DNA of 64,000 bases from Parelaphostrongylus tenuis (GCA_019055375.1 JAHQIW010000207.1:62001-126000), one strand, 5' to 3'; counted from the first letter of the stretch, positions 1 through 12,475 are shown. The notes: generated by a model not told the origin, from the sequence alone. A program made the numbers and translations.

Positions 1-3000
1 AACTGTATAGGAAATTTAAACGTGGCTTAGAATAAACAATCAATATAAGAAGGTATTACTAATATTTTGATTCAAAAAACCTCATATTGAGACGTTCTTT
101 TCTAAGAACGAACCTAAGACTATGATATGAGTAGAAAAGGAATGTGATAACAAAAATAAGTTAAAAATAGACCTCGAAATACATAGGACTTTTCTTCTGA
201 CCTTCAAATACAATGTAAAAAATGAAGGGAGCGGTATTCAGAAGTTTTTCTATTGCAGAAATGGTCGTTCTGTAGTCTTAGTGCACTTTTTGATATTCGA
301 AATAGCGATCGAATGAAAAGTGTTTTCTGTATACTGATGATATCAATTTTCTTACTTTATCCATTAATTGACGTTTCAATCTTCACCTTTTTTATGGACT
401 GCAAAAAGCTTCACACAGAGAAGAATGGAGAAATTTGATCAGAAAGGCGAAAAAAAAAATTACAACAAATATTTGACTCTTCTTCTACAACGAAATCGAC
501 AACGTGGAACAAAATTGCATAATCTTCCCCAAGCGTAGTGATGATGATTCCATGAGTTGAAGTACGGTGTAGCTGACTCTTTGTAGCCTACAAAGACCAG
601 TAGGTCTGCAAAAGTGGTAAACCACTCTTACTGCATGAAAGCACATCTACCTATGTCACCTCATCAAGTATGCAATAAATCACTAATGCAGGCCAAGGAT
701 GATGGAATGTCGGTGTTCTGGCAATTTTCTAAATTAAGTACTTTTGTGATACCTCATTCTGTAAGTGACACCAGTACAATACAGATTAAATCGCAAAAAA
801 TTGACAACTACAGTAAATGAAATAAAGAAACGCGTCTCGGGGCAATGTTATTCATAATATGAACAGAAAAAACTAGTTGTAAACGAAGAATTACGATGAA
901 ACATGAGATAACATCACTTCACTCCTTCGTAGAATTTTACTCTTCAAGGACAAACTTTCCTCTTCAACTATAAACAACCAACCATGCGCTATTTAAAACA
1001 CAATTTTCAAAGAAAAAAAAAACACCGGTTTCAAATTCACCTCTGTAGCAAAGTGGTCCTATCTGTTGACGTATCCACTGACAATGATTCATCCATAACA
1101 TTTTTAATACATTTCTAATGAAATAGAAAAAACTTTGCGCTAGAAATAATCTAAGCTTCTAGGTAGCACTCATATATCGTCAAAAAAATTTTCTGTAAGC
1201 ATTTTCCTTCGTAAAGTTTTTTTAGGAAAAAAATTATCGCATCAACTTCGAAATGTCAACTTCTTCAGATTTCATTCAATGATAAAAAACCTCAGAGGTG
1301 GGATTTCTGAGCCCACTTTGACTTGACAATCCCGTTAGAAAGTCGAAAAATGGACTTGTTTGAAAGAACCCAGAGCTAAACAAAAAGCCTTTTTATGGGT
1401 TTGCACGTTCCGACCTATCCCTATCCTGCGATGACAAGCAGTTCAGAAGGAGGGGTAAACACTCATATAAAACTAATATTAACAACAACAGCGAAGCGAC
1501 AAGTAAAAAAAAAATTAGTAGATAAATAATAGAAGCTCGAAATGGATAAATCTGATGAACGATGGATACATTTTTTCAAAAAAGAAACCCAACAGGAGCT
1601 GAAAGGGGAGTAAAAATATATGACTTCAAAACCAAGCCATTCTAGAGCATTTAAAATTCTCTCCAAGACTTTCTTACAATTTCATTACGGGGCCTGATCA
1701 ATGGCGAAGCTGCTTTTTATTGTGAATGTGTAAAGTCATCTTGACGGTAACCAAAGCATTTTTACTTATCACCAACAAGTAAATGCGACGAAATAATTTC
1801 CTAAAGTCTCATTCCTTTGTTCAAATTGCTTTTTTTACTTTAAGAAAAAAAAAAGGAATTTTGAGATAGAAAAAAGTAGACTTGCAAAGGTGAAATTTTA
1901 CGTTAATTTATTGGCTCAAGCACCGAAAAAGTGACACATACGGAGCGAATTGTCCAAGATTCGCGTGACACCTATGGCAGTCAATTGTGTTAAGTGTGAG
2001 GGAAACCTCATTGTGCTCTATGCAACAGCTGCGTCAACAATGTCATCGATAGCTAAAATACTACTTCGTTTCAAGAATTACTACTTCTGACTATTTGAAA
2101 GTTAGGAGAAAAATTTTCTGAAAAGATGAAAATTTTAAGCCTTGCTTGAAAAGACATGTGGACAATCGCATTCTAGTGAGTCATGAGACTAGTAGTTTTG
2201 ATAAAGCAATAAAAAACGTTTTGGTCATCAACTGAAAGACCTGAAAGATATTACGAAGGTTGCTAAGAAAAAAAAATTGAATAACATCTGATTTGATGGT
2301 AACTGAACAGAACCTTAATATGAGGACACTGTTTGGAACTAAGACATCGCCTCAACTAGATAAAGGAAGTCGCTAGAAAAAAACGTCATTGACCCAGAAC
2401 AGATGTTTGAAATCAGAAGTGTTTGCAACTGTGTTTCTGTCTAAAACAAAATGACAGATGTCCAAAGTACGTTTCCTTATCAAAGCATTTCAAACTATCA
2501 ACCTTTAGGACTAGGAATCATAAGAGTTCAAAGATGATTTTTTTTTGAGTTATACGTGATAGTTGTGTGACGAATTAAAAACCATGACAATGTGAAATGG
2601 TAGAATAAAAATGAACGGGCTGAGCCGAGGAGCCAAATCAAGCTTCACTTAAAGCACATTGTTCCTGATGAGAGGTCTGTGATGAAGTAAAAGAGTCACA
2701 TTTGTGATACTGCTTCGAATACCGCTCTTCCTCAGCGAGTCTATGAAATGAACAGGAATTCAAGGCAAGGAATTTCAATACCTAAGAATCATTGGTTAAT
2801 GAAGGATAAATGGGATGAGTACTCGATATTGTTTGCGTTTCATGGATTTATATCATACATGAAAATGTCGATACAATTAATCATATGCGTACATAAATCT
2901 AAGCAAATCTATCGCCTATACGCCGATTCGGTTAATACATTACAATGATAATTGAATCGGACGTATATGAGAGAGGGAGATTTTAGGTCGCCTTCATTAA

Positions 3001-5390
3001 CAGGTCCTATATATCTGCTCCGTGAAAACCTTTATCGCAGACTATACTCTCGGCGAAAAGAGTACAAATAGAGGGCTCCACGTGAAATATAGTGATTCTC
3101 CTCGTGCTTCACGGACAAAGTGGCCTACTGGGAAATTCCGGCACGTGACGGGCGTATGGGAATTTTACTGCTGCTTCTTTGAGTCACATTCTTCTAAAAC
3201 GCAGCGATATTTAACATGATATCTAACTGATAACGATTACGATGATCTCAAAACAGATCAGAACGAAAAAAATAGATCAGCGTTGAACGGAATTTTCTTA
3301 TACTCTACTGGTTCGGTACCACACATAGACTGTCTTGTGACGCGATATGTTAACAGAATTTGAATAACAAAACAGTCATAAGGCGGTGGGTGGTACAGTT
3401 TCCACTGCTGAAAAAACAATGGAAATGGTAACGGAAACGCTTTGAATATGTACTAATTTGGGCAACGGAAGTCGTAAAAGCTATTCCTGTGATCAAAATT
3501 TCCAAGACATGCCCTCTACACACACATGATGGCTGATGTGACTGGACATTGAGCTTTTTGGTCTTCAGTGTTGATACTTCGCTCGAACATTTTCCTATTT
3601 CGGTCTCAACAAATATTTCACTATAACATCACATGGATCTTCTATTTGAGAGCTTCTCATAGTCACAATTCCCCATTGATGTGGCCAGTCTAGCGAGAGC
3701 AGGGATCAACGTCCTTTTCTGAGTACAAAACCTTACATACATTATACACAACATTTCTTTTTCTCAGGAAAAAAATTTCTAATACTTCTGCTTCTTGGAC
3801 AGATCCCGCTGACAACTGATTGTTGACAGCCCCGCTGAGTAATTCAAACAGATGAAAGGAAGGCAAAGCGAGGGGCTCGATGATAGAGAGGAAAACTTAG
3901 AAAGTCTACAGAAAGGATAATCCCGGATTTGAAGCCTTGTAAGATTCCAAGTATTGCTCACATGTCAGCATCCTTGTCGTTATATATAGCTGTTTAGCAC
4001 TATCTGTTTGAAAACTGGAATTATGTTTCGAAAAATATTGGAATTTGAGGGATTTTTCACAGCAGAAGAAAAGCATGGCACATATCACTAACACTCGCTC
4101 ATTAAAGAAAGCAGAGAAAAATACGGCATTTCATCAGAAAAAGAAATTCAGCAGCACAAATGGGAAATGGGAGATGAGTAGATTTCGCAGAAACGATTAG
4201 GATAGGCAGTTGAAAAAAAAAAACTTGCAGAATTGCAAGTTCAACTCTAAAATTCATATAGATTAAATACGCATTTAAACTAACCATTTATAAGAGGCTT
4301 AGTAAAAACTTCGCTAGAAGCTACATTAGATTGAGATCAACATTATGTCAAGTACTATTTCCAGTTAAGCTATTTGTAACCGATTTTTTAAGAAAAACAG
4401 AATTTGAGATGAAAATATCCAAGCCAAAAACTAGGGGACAAGAAACTGGCATCAAACGCAGTGCACGAATCTGCTATAAATCTTACGTTGAGAAATGCCA
4501 TAGAAAGTTTACATAGTCCACGAAATGGAAACTGATAGAGAAAGGCGATGAATTTGAATGTTATATTTATTGTAAGAACTTATTTCACTCCACTAACAGT
4601 ACAGTAAGTACAGAAATATTTGTGTCGCCTAAACCGCAGCGAAGCGGAATCGCTTTTGCAACCGCAACTTTAGATTTATCAGTGAAAAAACGAATGCAAC
4701 AGAGAAATTACCAAGATGGACTTGAAGATAAATAGTGAGCAGTTCTCATAATAGTACGATATGCGTGAATCTCATTTTACGTTAGCTTCTCGAGAAGAAA
4801 ATTCTAAAACACTACCTTTCATGCGACTATTTTGATACCTCGCTGAAAAATTCAATTCAGCCTGATAGAATGTTTTAAGCCTTCTAGCTAAGCACTCTAT
4901 CAATCTCTATTGAAATTTTTTAGCGAGGTCTCAAAATATTCATCTGCAAGGTGTTGATAAGCATGCTTACGTAACAACCGTACGCCATGCAGTCAACGAT
5001 CAATCACTGTAGAACGCAACATCAAGTGATTCTTTCGCTTAATAATATCGGAAGGTAAGCCGCAAGACATGTGGTACGGAAGGCGTGTGAGAACGGCGAA
5101 ACGTACGTAGAAAGACATGCCATACCGGACCTTACGCTTGAGAAGAAAGTTCTGGGGCACTTTGATAAGCACGAAATACTCCCATGCATATCATGGGAAC
5201 AACACAGTTTCCTTATGGGATTTTCCCACTAAAGGCCTAGATATTGTTCGCCATTATTTTCATTTCGTGACGAGCCTCCGCCTTGTCCAACAATACAGTC
5301 GAACTTCGTGTTTTACTGCGCCATTAATGAAGAAAGCGAGCTTTCACAGCGAGCTGCAGTCAATAAAATTAACGTAATTTGAAGGGAAGG
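1..5390. other. AT-rich region without recognisable gene
   Basis: No open frame longer than about 90 codons occurs on either strand, and none of the short frames shows a recognisable motif, codon bias or chain of phase-compatible exons. No tRNA-like box A/box B unit and no clear tandem repeat was seen either, which sets this stretch apart from the repeat-dense 6.7-19 kb. It could be intergenic or part of a very long intron. Confidence 0.6.
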
Positions 5391-5394
5391 CACA

Positions 5395-5700
5395 ACAAGC
5401 AAATCTGCTGCTGGACGTTAGTTTCAACGCTTGATTGCCGGAGGTCTTCATCTCAAAGACAAGCCTTATTGAAGACGTCCAACAAAGTTTGACGACGAAA
5501 ATTTGATTGCTGCCTTGGAAGATGATCCGTTATCAAGTTCTCGCGAACCAGATACGACCAGATCCGCAACTTGGCGGACCGATGGCAAAAAGTCGTAGTA
5601 AACGATGGCCTGCATTTTGAAGAGTGACTGTTATTATTTTTGTTTGAGATTGATGCACAAATTTTCAATATTTTTACAGGTGTCCCAGGGCTTCCTTTCC
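5395..5700 (+). pseudogene. mariner/Tc1-like transposase relic
   Basis: The conceptual translation, with frame breaks, contains a stretch of the type KFDDENLIAALEDDP followed by SSREL, the linker of mariner transposases after the GRP motif. Shortly downstream comes RWQKVVVNDG, which resembles the extreme C-terminus of the family. The catalytic D,D34D core that should lie between is absent, so this is an internally deleted, non-coding relic. TTTTTACAGGTGTCCC at about 5675 may be the right-hand terminal repeat. The family is mariner by resemblance; the subfamily is not resolved. Confidence 0.55.
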
Positions 5701-6719
5701 AACCTAGATTTCTGTCAATAGTTTGATTCTGGTCACAAAAATGTTCACTTGGACAGAAGGTGCTCGAAAGTGCTGCTGTAAGGAAGCGGACGTTTGATCC
5801 TAGCGTTATAATCTTTCACTGGATAGAGTGATGAATAGCGATGAAAGAATGCATATCAAATGGTTGCATGAATACATTATGAGTAAAGCTTGTTTTTCTG
5901 AAAATTTCTTTCATACGATCCATCACTACGAATCACTGTACGAATCTCGAAACCTGTTGCTTCGTTTTTTCGAATTCTTTGTCCCAAAGGTCTTGGAACA
6001 TTTAACGTCATTGGCCCTGCTTGAAAACTTCGGTGTCTTTGCAAATGTCGTGGATTCCTGGAAAAGACGAGACCATTCTCCTTGAAATCTTTGAGCTGGC
6101 CAAGCGGAGGTTTTCGCTAATTGCAAGAGAGTATTGGATGAGGGGTTGGAATTATGGCCCTATTTGCCATCTCGTCGAGCCTCCTAGGAAGGAAGTGTTG
6201 AAACAATAAGACCTAAGAGCAAACAGATGTGAAAGGATGACGCTAATATCACGTATCTTATTTCATGGGCGGAAAACCTTCCCTATTCCAGGATGGACGG
6301 ACGACGAAGCCTTTAATTAAAATCCTGACATTTCGCGAGACTCAGAGAAGCTTAGTCTGACAACAAACACAATTGACTAATAGCCAGCAGTATGCACTCT
6401 CAAGATTCACTGAATTAAGATTTTCAATATTTAGTTGATTTTAGTGATTTTCAAACCTCTCTATTGCCAACATGGAAAACCCAGTGTATCAGATGGGAAC
6501 ACCTAAGAAAAAGTATTCCCTTATCGCACTGATCTGACCGGACCGCTGATAATAGAAACATCAAGATCTAATTCAGGTCACATAGAGCACTTTGCCTTGA
6601 TAATCGATGTTTTTTCCACAGAAGAATTCCGTGTTCAGACAAAAAAAGCCCGGAGTTCCTATCAAACAGCAAAGACCTATTTTCCATGAATTTGCAGCAA
6701 AATCGTTCTGCAAAACAAA
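5701..6719. other. no gene recognised
   Basis: Short overlapping frames on both strands around 5.83-6.2 kb and 6.57-6.77 kb look like chance openings: they have no domain, no flanking splice pattern and no partner exon. Confidence 0.5.
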
Positions 6720-6734
6720 GCAGTGAATGGATTA

Positions 6735-7205
6735 AGATATACATCAAAGAGTGAGTGGTACGCAAAAATTTAACCTCAGGCTGGAGTTGAACTGGCGTTT
6801 CACTCTCACTGGGGACGCATGTTACCTTTACGACCTGTTACGGACCTGTTACCTAGCCGCAAAGCCATCACACGTATCACTCGGTGGTATTCTTTTATGT
6901 TACAAATATTCCTAAGAAAACTGAATTTTACGCAAAAATCCGACCTCAGGCGAGAATTGAACCCGCGTTTTATACATACCGGGGACGGCTGTCATCCCAA
7001 CTGAGTTCATAGAGCGATATTGCTTATCCAACCAAACTTGCTACTGGTTGGTGGCTGATAGCTAACACAGAAAGACACTGAAGAATGAGTGGTGGTGGGG
7101 ATGTGCCATTGTGGTGAAGTGGTAGCACTCGTCACCGGTATCGATCATACGCGGGTTCAACTCCCGTCTGGGGTCGAATATTTGCTTACCACTCAATTCT
7201 CTTAG
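6735..7205. repeat. cluster of three tRNA-like units (family S3), two minus, one plus
   Basis: Two minus-strand units (about 6745-6835 and 6930-7010) and one plus-strand unit (about 7105-7200). The plus unit has a box A-like TAGTGGTAGCA and a box B-like GGTTCAACTCC, then a GTCGAATATTTGCTTACCACTCA tail. The reverse complement of that tail bounds the minus units (GAGTGGTACGCAAAAA). The units therefore point outward and form a foldback. They are tRNA-derived repeats rather than functional tRNA genes, because the acceptor stems do not pair properly. Confidence 0.6.
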
Positions 7206-7550
7206 GATTACCTGAGACATCGTAACGCTATGAAAATGCAGCGGAAACACAGGAAACCTTGGGATTCTTAGATTCATATCCTAACATCATATCACTGTTG
7301 CAAAGCCACTAATACAAAGAATTCATATGAAATATAAAATAAACAAAATGACAAAATGAATTCAAATATTTTGGCGGGAAAAACCAGACGTTTCCCAGAA
7401 GATTTCGAATCACTATACATGGGAGTTTTCTCAGGAAAACAACGAACCCTTAAGGAACTACGCGATTTGGAAAGCAGCTTCGCCTTGGGTCTCCTTTGAG
7501 TATCAAATTTCAGGAGGAATTTGGTGATTAGAAACTTATAAGACGTCCGT

Positions 7551-7625
7551 AGGAGAGAGAGAGAGAGAGATAGACAGATAGAGAGAGAGAGCGAGGAGAG
7601 AGAGATAGATAGAGAGAGAGGGAGT
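7551..7625. repeat. GA microsatellite
   Basis: Imperfect (GA)n run with GATA interruptions. It generates a spurious Ser/Leu-rich frame on the minus strand. Confidence 0.9.
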
Positions 7626-7799
7626 GCGAGACGGAAAGAACGAGAGAAATCGCTTCCGATTGATTGATCACTCGACTGAATGGGCTCAGAAACAACGGTC
7701 TGTCTGTCGTCGTATAGACAGACACCACCACCATCACAGTCTTCACCCAGCCAGCAGTCAGTCAGTCAGTCAACCCCAACGCCAACCAACTGCCCGTCG

Positions 7800-8095
7800 C
7801 CTCGAGTCGATCGATAACGCAGCATTCCTTCCACACAAAAACTGCTAATCGCCTCGTGCAGGCTGGCTGGCTTGCTGGCTGGCTGCTTGCTGAAGCTAAA
7901 GCTGCAATCTCCCAGGGAATCGCCGTTTGACCTCCATCAAAATCCAAGGACTGCGACGAACGATTGAGGACCAAAAATAAGCGAGTGGGAGAGAAGAAGG
8001 ATGAGGAAAAACGCGAAAACGAGAAGAAAATGAGATTGAAAAGTGGGAAAACTGAAGCAAAATGAGTACGAAAAATGAGAAGGTAAGAAAAAAAA
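7800..8095. repeat. purine-rich dispersed repeat (family P1)
   Basis: The unit begins with CTCGAGTCGATCGATAACGC, followed by the GCATTCCTTCCACACAAAAA block, then a CTGAAGCTGCAATCTC segment and a long purine-rich tail of GAAAATGAG / GAACGAAATGAG type. The same order recurs at 9.80, 10.14 and 11.84 kb. A GGCTGGCTGGCTTGCTG micro-repeat is embedded at about 7861. Confidence 0.6.
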
Positions 8096-8109
8096 ATTAC
8101 CCTCCTAAA

Positions 8110-8770
8110 CGTACGATGTACAGGAATTCTTTTTATTTTACCGCTCTAGCAGAACACTGTCATGAGCAGAACTGATCGGAACATGTTGATGTTCACATCC
8201 GTAAAGAATGCGACGCGAGATCGAACCCCGGCCGTGATCAAAACTTTCGCATAACATTCAACATTCTTCTTGGATATGTAGACGACAGAGAACGAAATAA
8301 GAACGAAAAATGAGTGAATGGGAACGTAAAAGAGGAGGAAAAACTCGGGAAAGAGAAGAAAATGAGCTTGGAATGTGGGAAAATCAGAGCAAAAAGAGCA
8401 CGAGAAATGGGAAAATGAGAATGGAATGAGGGGAAAAAAGGTGAAAATGAAGGAAAATATCGTATATATTTGGTAGTGCCAAAAAAAAACGCTCCCCCCC
8501 CCCAAAAGAAAAAACGCTCCAAAACATATGATCTGCGGGAATTCCTCATTTTGCCGCTTTAGTAGGGCACTGTTATGACGATAATTGACTAGAGCATAAC
8601 CGTCGTACCCGGTAAGAATGCGACGCGAGTTCGACTCGCGGCCTTGATCAAAATTTTCCCATATCACTCAACATTTTCGGATATCTGGACGACTAAGAAC
8701 GAAATGAGAATCAAAGATGTGAAAGAGGGAAACGAAATGAGTAGGAAAGATGTGAGAATGATGAAAATAA
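8110..8770. repeat. direct duplication of a P1-related element with tRNA-like core
   Basis: Two diverged copies lie about 415 bp apart. Each starts with GGAATTCnTnATTTT and CCGCTnTAG, continues through a tRNA-like GAATGCGACGCGAG box region ending in GATCAAAA, then CAACATTnTTC, and ends in the purine-rich GAACGAAATnAGAA tail. The first copy carries GGAAAAAAGG and a poly-C run near 8490. The 173-codon minus-strand frame across this stretch is a by-product of strand-asymmetric composition. Confidence 0.55.
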
Positions 8771-8789
8771 AACAGTCGTATACCCTTAA

Positions 8790-9063
8790 AGAGGACGCAA
8801 GTGACGCAGTGGTTAGAAATGAGTGGTTTGCGTTGCACACAAGGTCAATGGTTCGATCTCACGCCCCTGGCCCATCAAGCTGTCCATCCCTCCGGGTCAG
8901 CAAATTGGTGCCACACTGATCTCAGACATGTCCGGGAGGATAAGCAGCACTGACTTGATACAGCGAGAGGCCACCGCTAGTCATTGAAAAGGCCAGACAT
9001 GCATTCAATCACCTCAGAAGATGCTTAAAATTGAAGACGAATTCTTCAGAGATTGATCAACCG
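8790..9063 (+). repeat. tRNA-derived SINE (family S1)
   Basis: The head GACGCAGTGGTTAG matches box A and GGTTCGATCTC matches box B. The conserved body follows (CATCAAGC, TTGGTGCCACACTGATCTCAG, GGATAAGCAGCACTGACTTG, GGCCACCG, TGCATTCAATCACCTCA), ending in GATTGATCAACCG. S1 is the commonest repeat of the window, with about 13 copies. Confidence 0.75.
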
Positions 9064-9555
9064 TGAGCCTCATTCTTCCGGGTTTGATACCCTTAGCAGT
9101 AGAAGAAAAAGCTTCGAGATATGGTCCTTGGAGTTGGGGATTCTTCCCGATATTTGACGACTTCTCACCCCCCCACCCCCTTCCCCTATCGTTATCGATG
9201 AAATTTCCGATCACTAAAGTCTCAAGCTTTCATAAATTCTATCGTTTCACGACAACACCACTGAAAGTACATGGTTCTTGTTCGTTTGGTAGCACAGTAA
9301 TAGTACTAAGCAAATCCTTGGAATCACTGAAATTTACGCTATCGAATGACTACTAGTCTGAAAAAGGAGCTCTGTACTGCAAGAAATATGCGCTTGTGAA
9401 ACATTATTATTACAAATTTTCCAAATTTGTAAAAGGTTCTTCTCAAGAAAAAAAACAGCCACGCACAGCGCTAGCTTGAAATTTAAGCCTTCTGAATGAT
9501 TAGTAACATATCTTTCGTTTCGAGTGTTTTCTTTTAAGACCACAGTTCAAATTTC

Positions 9556-9660
9556 AATATGCCTAGTAATCATTTTCTTGAGCCATGCATGTCAGTGGTC
9601 TATCAATTTAATAGACCACTGACATGCGTGGCTCAAAAAATGATTTCCAGGCATATTGAT
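9556..9660. repeat. tight foldback element (family M1)
   Basis: The left arm runs from CAATATGCCTAGTAATCATT to GTGGTCTATCAA and the right arm is its near-exact inverse, from TAGACCACTGACATGCG to CAGGCATATTG. Almost no spacer separates them, so a single strand would form a hairpin of about 50 bp. This is the minimal form of an element whose longer copies, with the same arms, lie at 10.40, 20.1, 35.1 and 38.3 kb. Confidence 0.8.
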
Positions 9661-9799
9661 TATTTACGATCTTCATTGGAAACTTCTTGTCCAGCATAAA
9701 GGACAGGCCTGAAAATCTGTGCTAACGAACGGAAAATTACCAAATGATTTGTAATGAAATTGCCCGCCTGATTACTTGTTGAGAAATGAAAATGATGGG

Positions 9800-10075
9800 A
9801 TCACCTCGAGTCTACCAATATCACGGCATTCCTTCCACACAAAGAACTACCACTAAACGCCTCAATCTGCTGATGCTGCACTTTCCCGAAGAACCTCCGT
9901 TCGATCTGCATCAAAACCGGACTATTGAGAGCGAAATGATGACGAGGTGGAGTGGAAAATTGGAACGAAATGAGGATGAAAACGTGAAAAATAAGAACGA
10001 AATGAGTTTGAAGAGTGGGAAAGTGAATCAAAATGAAAATGAAAATTGCGAAGGTAAGAGGAAAATAATGGTATG
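9800..10075. repeat. purine-rich dispersed repeat (family P1)
   Basis: Begins with CACCTCGAGTC, then GGCATTCCTTCCACACAAAG, and ends in the GAACGAAATGAGGATGAAAA purine tail. Any coding appearance on either strand comes from this composition. Confidence 0.6.
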
Positions 10076-10140
10076 CCTTTCGTAGTGGACGAAATCTTGG
10101 GAAATGCAAGAAGTCACAGAAGCTTACGTTCTTCATGATT

Positions 10141-10400
10141 TTTATGGGATCGCCTCGAGTCGTTCAAAATCACGGCATTCCTTCCACAAAAAGTAATTGT
10201 CTCGTGCTCTCTGAAGCTTTGATTTCCTCTAGATTCTGTTCAATCTCCACCAAAAGTAAAGAACTGCGAATAAAACGAGGATGAGTGATGTGATATTAGG
10301 AACAAAATGACTGCGAGAAATGTGAAAATCAAGACAAAACGAGGATGAAAAACGTGAAAACGAGAATGAAGTGAAGATGAGAGATGGAAAAATGAGGACG
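10141..10400. repeat. purine-rich dispersed repeat (family P1)
   Basis: Second tandem copy, again starting GGGATCGCCTCGAGTC and GGCATTCCTTCCACA and ending in GAGAACGAAGTGAAGATGAG-like purine tracts. It abuts the left arm of an M1 element. Confidence 0.55.
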
Positions 10401-10401
10401 A

Positions 10402-10920
10402 AATATGCCTGACAATCATTTTTTGAGCCAAGCAAGTGCTCCTTCATAGGGCAACTCATAGAGCCGGATACATGTGCTTCGCTCTTGACAGCCTCGTCAG
10501 TTGGGGCAATGCCCTTCGTCTTAAGCTAGTCCTCTCGGGGGTATTCCAACTCCTATATAGACTTGGCACAGACGAACTTTTTATAAGTGTTATTAAATGA
10601 AAATATCACTGAGCTGATCAGTGTTTCTTTAAAGGTATGATATATTTAACGATACCAGGCAAGAGAAATAGAGTGCAAAACATTGCCCACTCAGGGATAT
10701 TTTCACTTAACGGCACGTGGAAAAAAGTTCGGTCTGCGCCAACTCTAAAATGGAGGTTGGCTTCCTCCAAGAGACCGGCTAACGACGAAGAGTACTGCCC
10801 GACTGATGAGGTTGTCAAGGCCAAAACACATGTGTCGGGCTTCTATTACTATAGATGTGGCTCAATATTACAGCATCGAATTGAGTGAGGCTCAAAAAAT
10901 GATTATCAGGCATACTGAAA
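10402..10920. repeat. long foldback element (family M1)
   Basis: The left arm ATATGCCTGACAATCATTTT and the right arm AAATGATTATCAGGCATACT are inverted copies of the M1 terminus. The interior carries the family's GAGCCGGATACATGTG and CTCGTCAG motifs on one side and their inverse near 10800-10870 (GACTGATGAGG, ACACATGTGTCGGGC), which makes the whole element a diverged palindrome. Confidence 0.65.
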
Positions 10921-11221
10921 TTTGACTGTGGTCGTAAGAACACACTGGAAACGAAAGGTATGAGGACGAAATAGGGAAGAAAGATACGAGAATGAGAACA
11001 TGATGAGTTCGAAGATGGGAATAAGAGATTAAGATGAAGAAAAATGTGGAGAGGAAAAAAATCTAGAGCTTTGACATGGTGGGAAAAAAAGAATTTTCGG
11101 AGAGCACAGTCAGTCACACGAGTCGAAGTTCTTCTTCGATTTCACGATGTCTTTCGTCGCCCTAAAACAATCGAGATTGGCCAGCACTTAGAGTTTCAAG
11201 CCTTCATAGATTCTATTGTTT

Positions 11222-11530
11222 ACCAACAGAGGATAAAGGATGAAGCTCTCGACGTCGATCAATTCTTGACGGATGCGCCATGCATTCGTCTCCAATTTCT
11301 AATCTCGTTTAGGGTGACAGAATGCATATATGGCTTCTACAACGACTCGTGGGGGCCTACTGCTGTGTCGGCCGATAGTGCAGCTTATTCTCCTAGACAA
11401 GTACAAGCATGGGACCAGTCTGGAAACAATCCACCCACCCCGGAAAGATGGACGGCTTGGTGAATCATGAGCGCGAGATCGAACCATTAGCCTCGTATGC
11501 AATGCAGAGCGTCTCTAACCTTAGCGCCAT
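11222..11530 (-). repeat. tRNA-derived SINE (family S1)
   Basis: Reverse-oriented S1: the tail side GATGAAGCTCTCGACGTCGATCAA comes first, then GAATGCATATATGGC, and the head GAGCGCGAGATCGAACCAT lies at the right end. It accounts for most of an apparent 139-codon frame beginning at 11044. Confidence 0.75.
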
Positions 11531-11559
11531 AGGGGCTCCGTTTATAGCAATACCACTGG

Positions 11560-11820
11560 AACTTGTTTTACAGCGAGATTGCAGTCAATTCTAGCATTCG
11601 ATTCTGTTTCCGTCTTCTTCTTTAACGTTAAAGAACACTGGTTGAGCAAGTCTCCTTGCAATCTCAAGTATGGCCAGGCTGTGGCATTCCAAAGGGCGTT
11701 GTTGCTGACTGCCGGAAAGAGTTGGGAGGAGGAAGGGGTGGAGGTGGTGGAGCTCGGCTCCAAACGCGCCTCGGCGAGCATCGCAACCTGCTCGGCCACG
11801 GAACCCTATTTATCTATTAT
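11560..11820 (-). repeat. tRNA-related dispersed repeat (family S4)
   Basis: Read on the minus strand it starts with a GTGGCCGAGCAGG head and continues through GAGCCGAGCTCC, CCAACTCTT, a TCAGCAACAACGCCC block and GAGATTGCAAGGAGACTTGCT. The plus-strand copies at 12.26, 12.85 and 61.83 kb have the same blocks in the same order. Confidence 0.6.
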
Positions 11821-11834
11821 TAAATCGAATATGA

Positions 11835-12066
11835 TGAGATCGCCTCAAGTCATCGATATCATAGCATTCCTTCCACGCAAAACTACTAATCGTCCACACA
11901 ATGGTTGACTGCTTACTGCTACTGAAGCTGCAATTTCGCAGGGAATCTGGTTCGATTTCCACCAAAACCACACGCCCTGAGAACGAAGTGATGAGGAAAA
12001 GTGGGAAAATGAGAACAAAATGAAGAAATTGAAAATGAAAAATGAGAAAATGAGAGGAAAACTCCT
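11835..12066. repeat. purine-rich dispersed repeat (family P1)
   Basis: Contains GATCGCCTCAAGTCATCGAT, GCATTCCTTCCACGCAAAAC, CTGAAGCTGCAATTTCGCAG and the GAAAATGAGAAC tail, in the order of the other P1 copies. Confidence 0.6.
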
Positions 12067-12256
12067 AAGCATTTGATAGCAAAGAAAATATCTCGGACCT
12101 TATAATGCACGAAAACTCCTTATTGTACAGCTCTAGTAGCTCTTGTAAGAGCCGATTGTGGAAAATTATTAACCAAAAAATAATAGGACAAATCTCTTAT
12201 GCAACTCTACTGAAGTCTTTCTAAGGTATATAGATAATGACTAATTATGTATTCGG

Positions 12257-12475
12257 AGGCCTCCGTGGCCTAGTGGTTGTGATGTTTATCGAGGCGCGCG
12301 TGGAGCCGAGCTTCAACCTCCCCCCCTTCCCCCAGTACTCTCCGGCAGTCAACAAGAACGCCCAATGGAACGCCACAGCCAGGCTATCCTCGAGATTGCA
12401 AAGAGGCATGCTCGGCCAGTATTCTATGTCATTAAAAAGAAGAAGAACGAATTGAATGCTAGAAGTACTGGGATA
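12257..12475 (+). repeat. tRNA-related dispersed repeat (family S4)
   Basis: Starts with the box A-like CCTCCGTGGCCTAGTGGTTG, then GAGGCGCGCGTGGAGCCGAG, a C-rich block, GGCAGTCAACAAGAACGCCC, CCACAGCCAGGCTATCCTCG and GAGATTGCAAAGAGGCATGC. It has no canonical box B, so it is a rearranged tRNA-headed SINE or MITE. Confidence 0.65.

Noticed and set aside
8146..8667. 173-codon minus-strand frame
   Set aside because: Covers two purine-rich repeat units and a tRNA-like core; composition, not selection, keeps it open.
11044..11463. 139-codon plus frame
   Set aside because: Most of it is an inverted S1 SINE; no domain or splice context.
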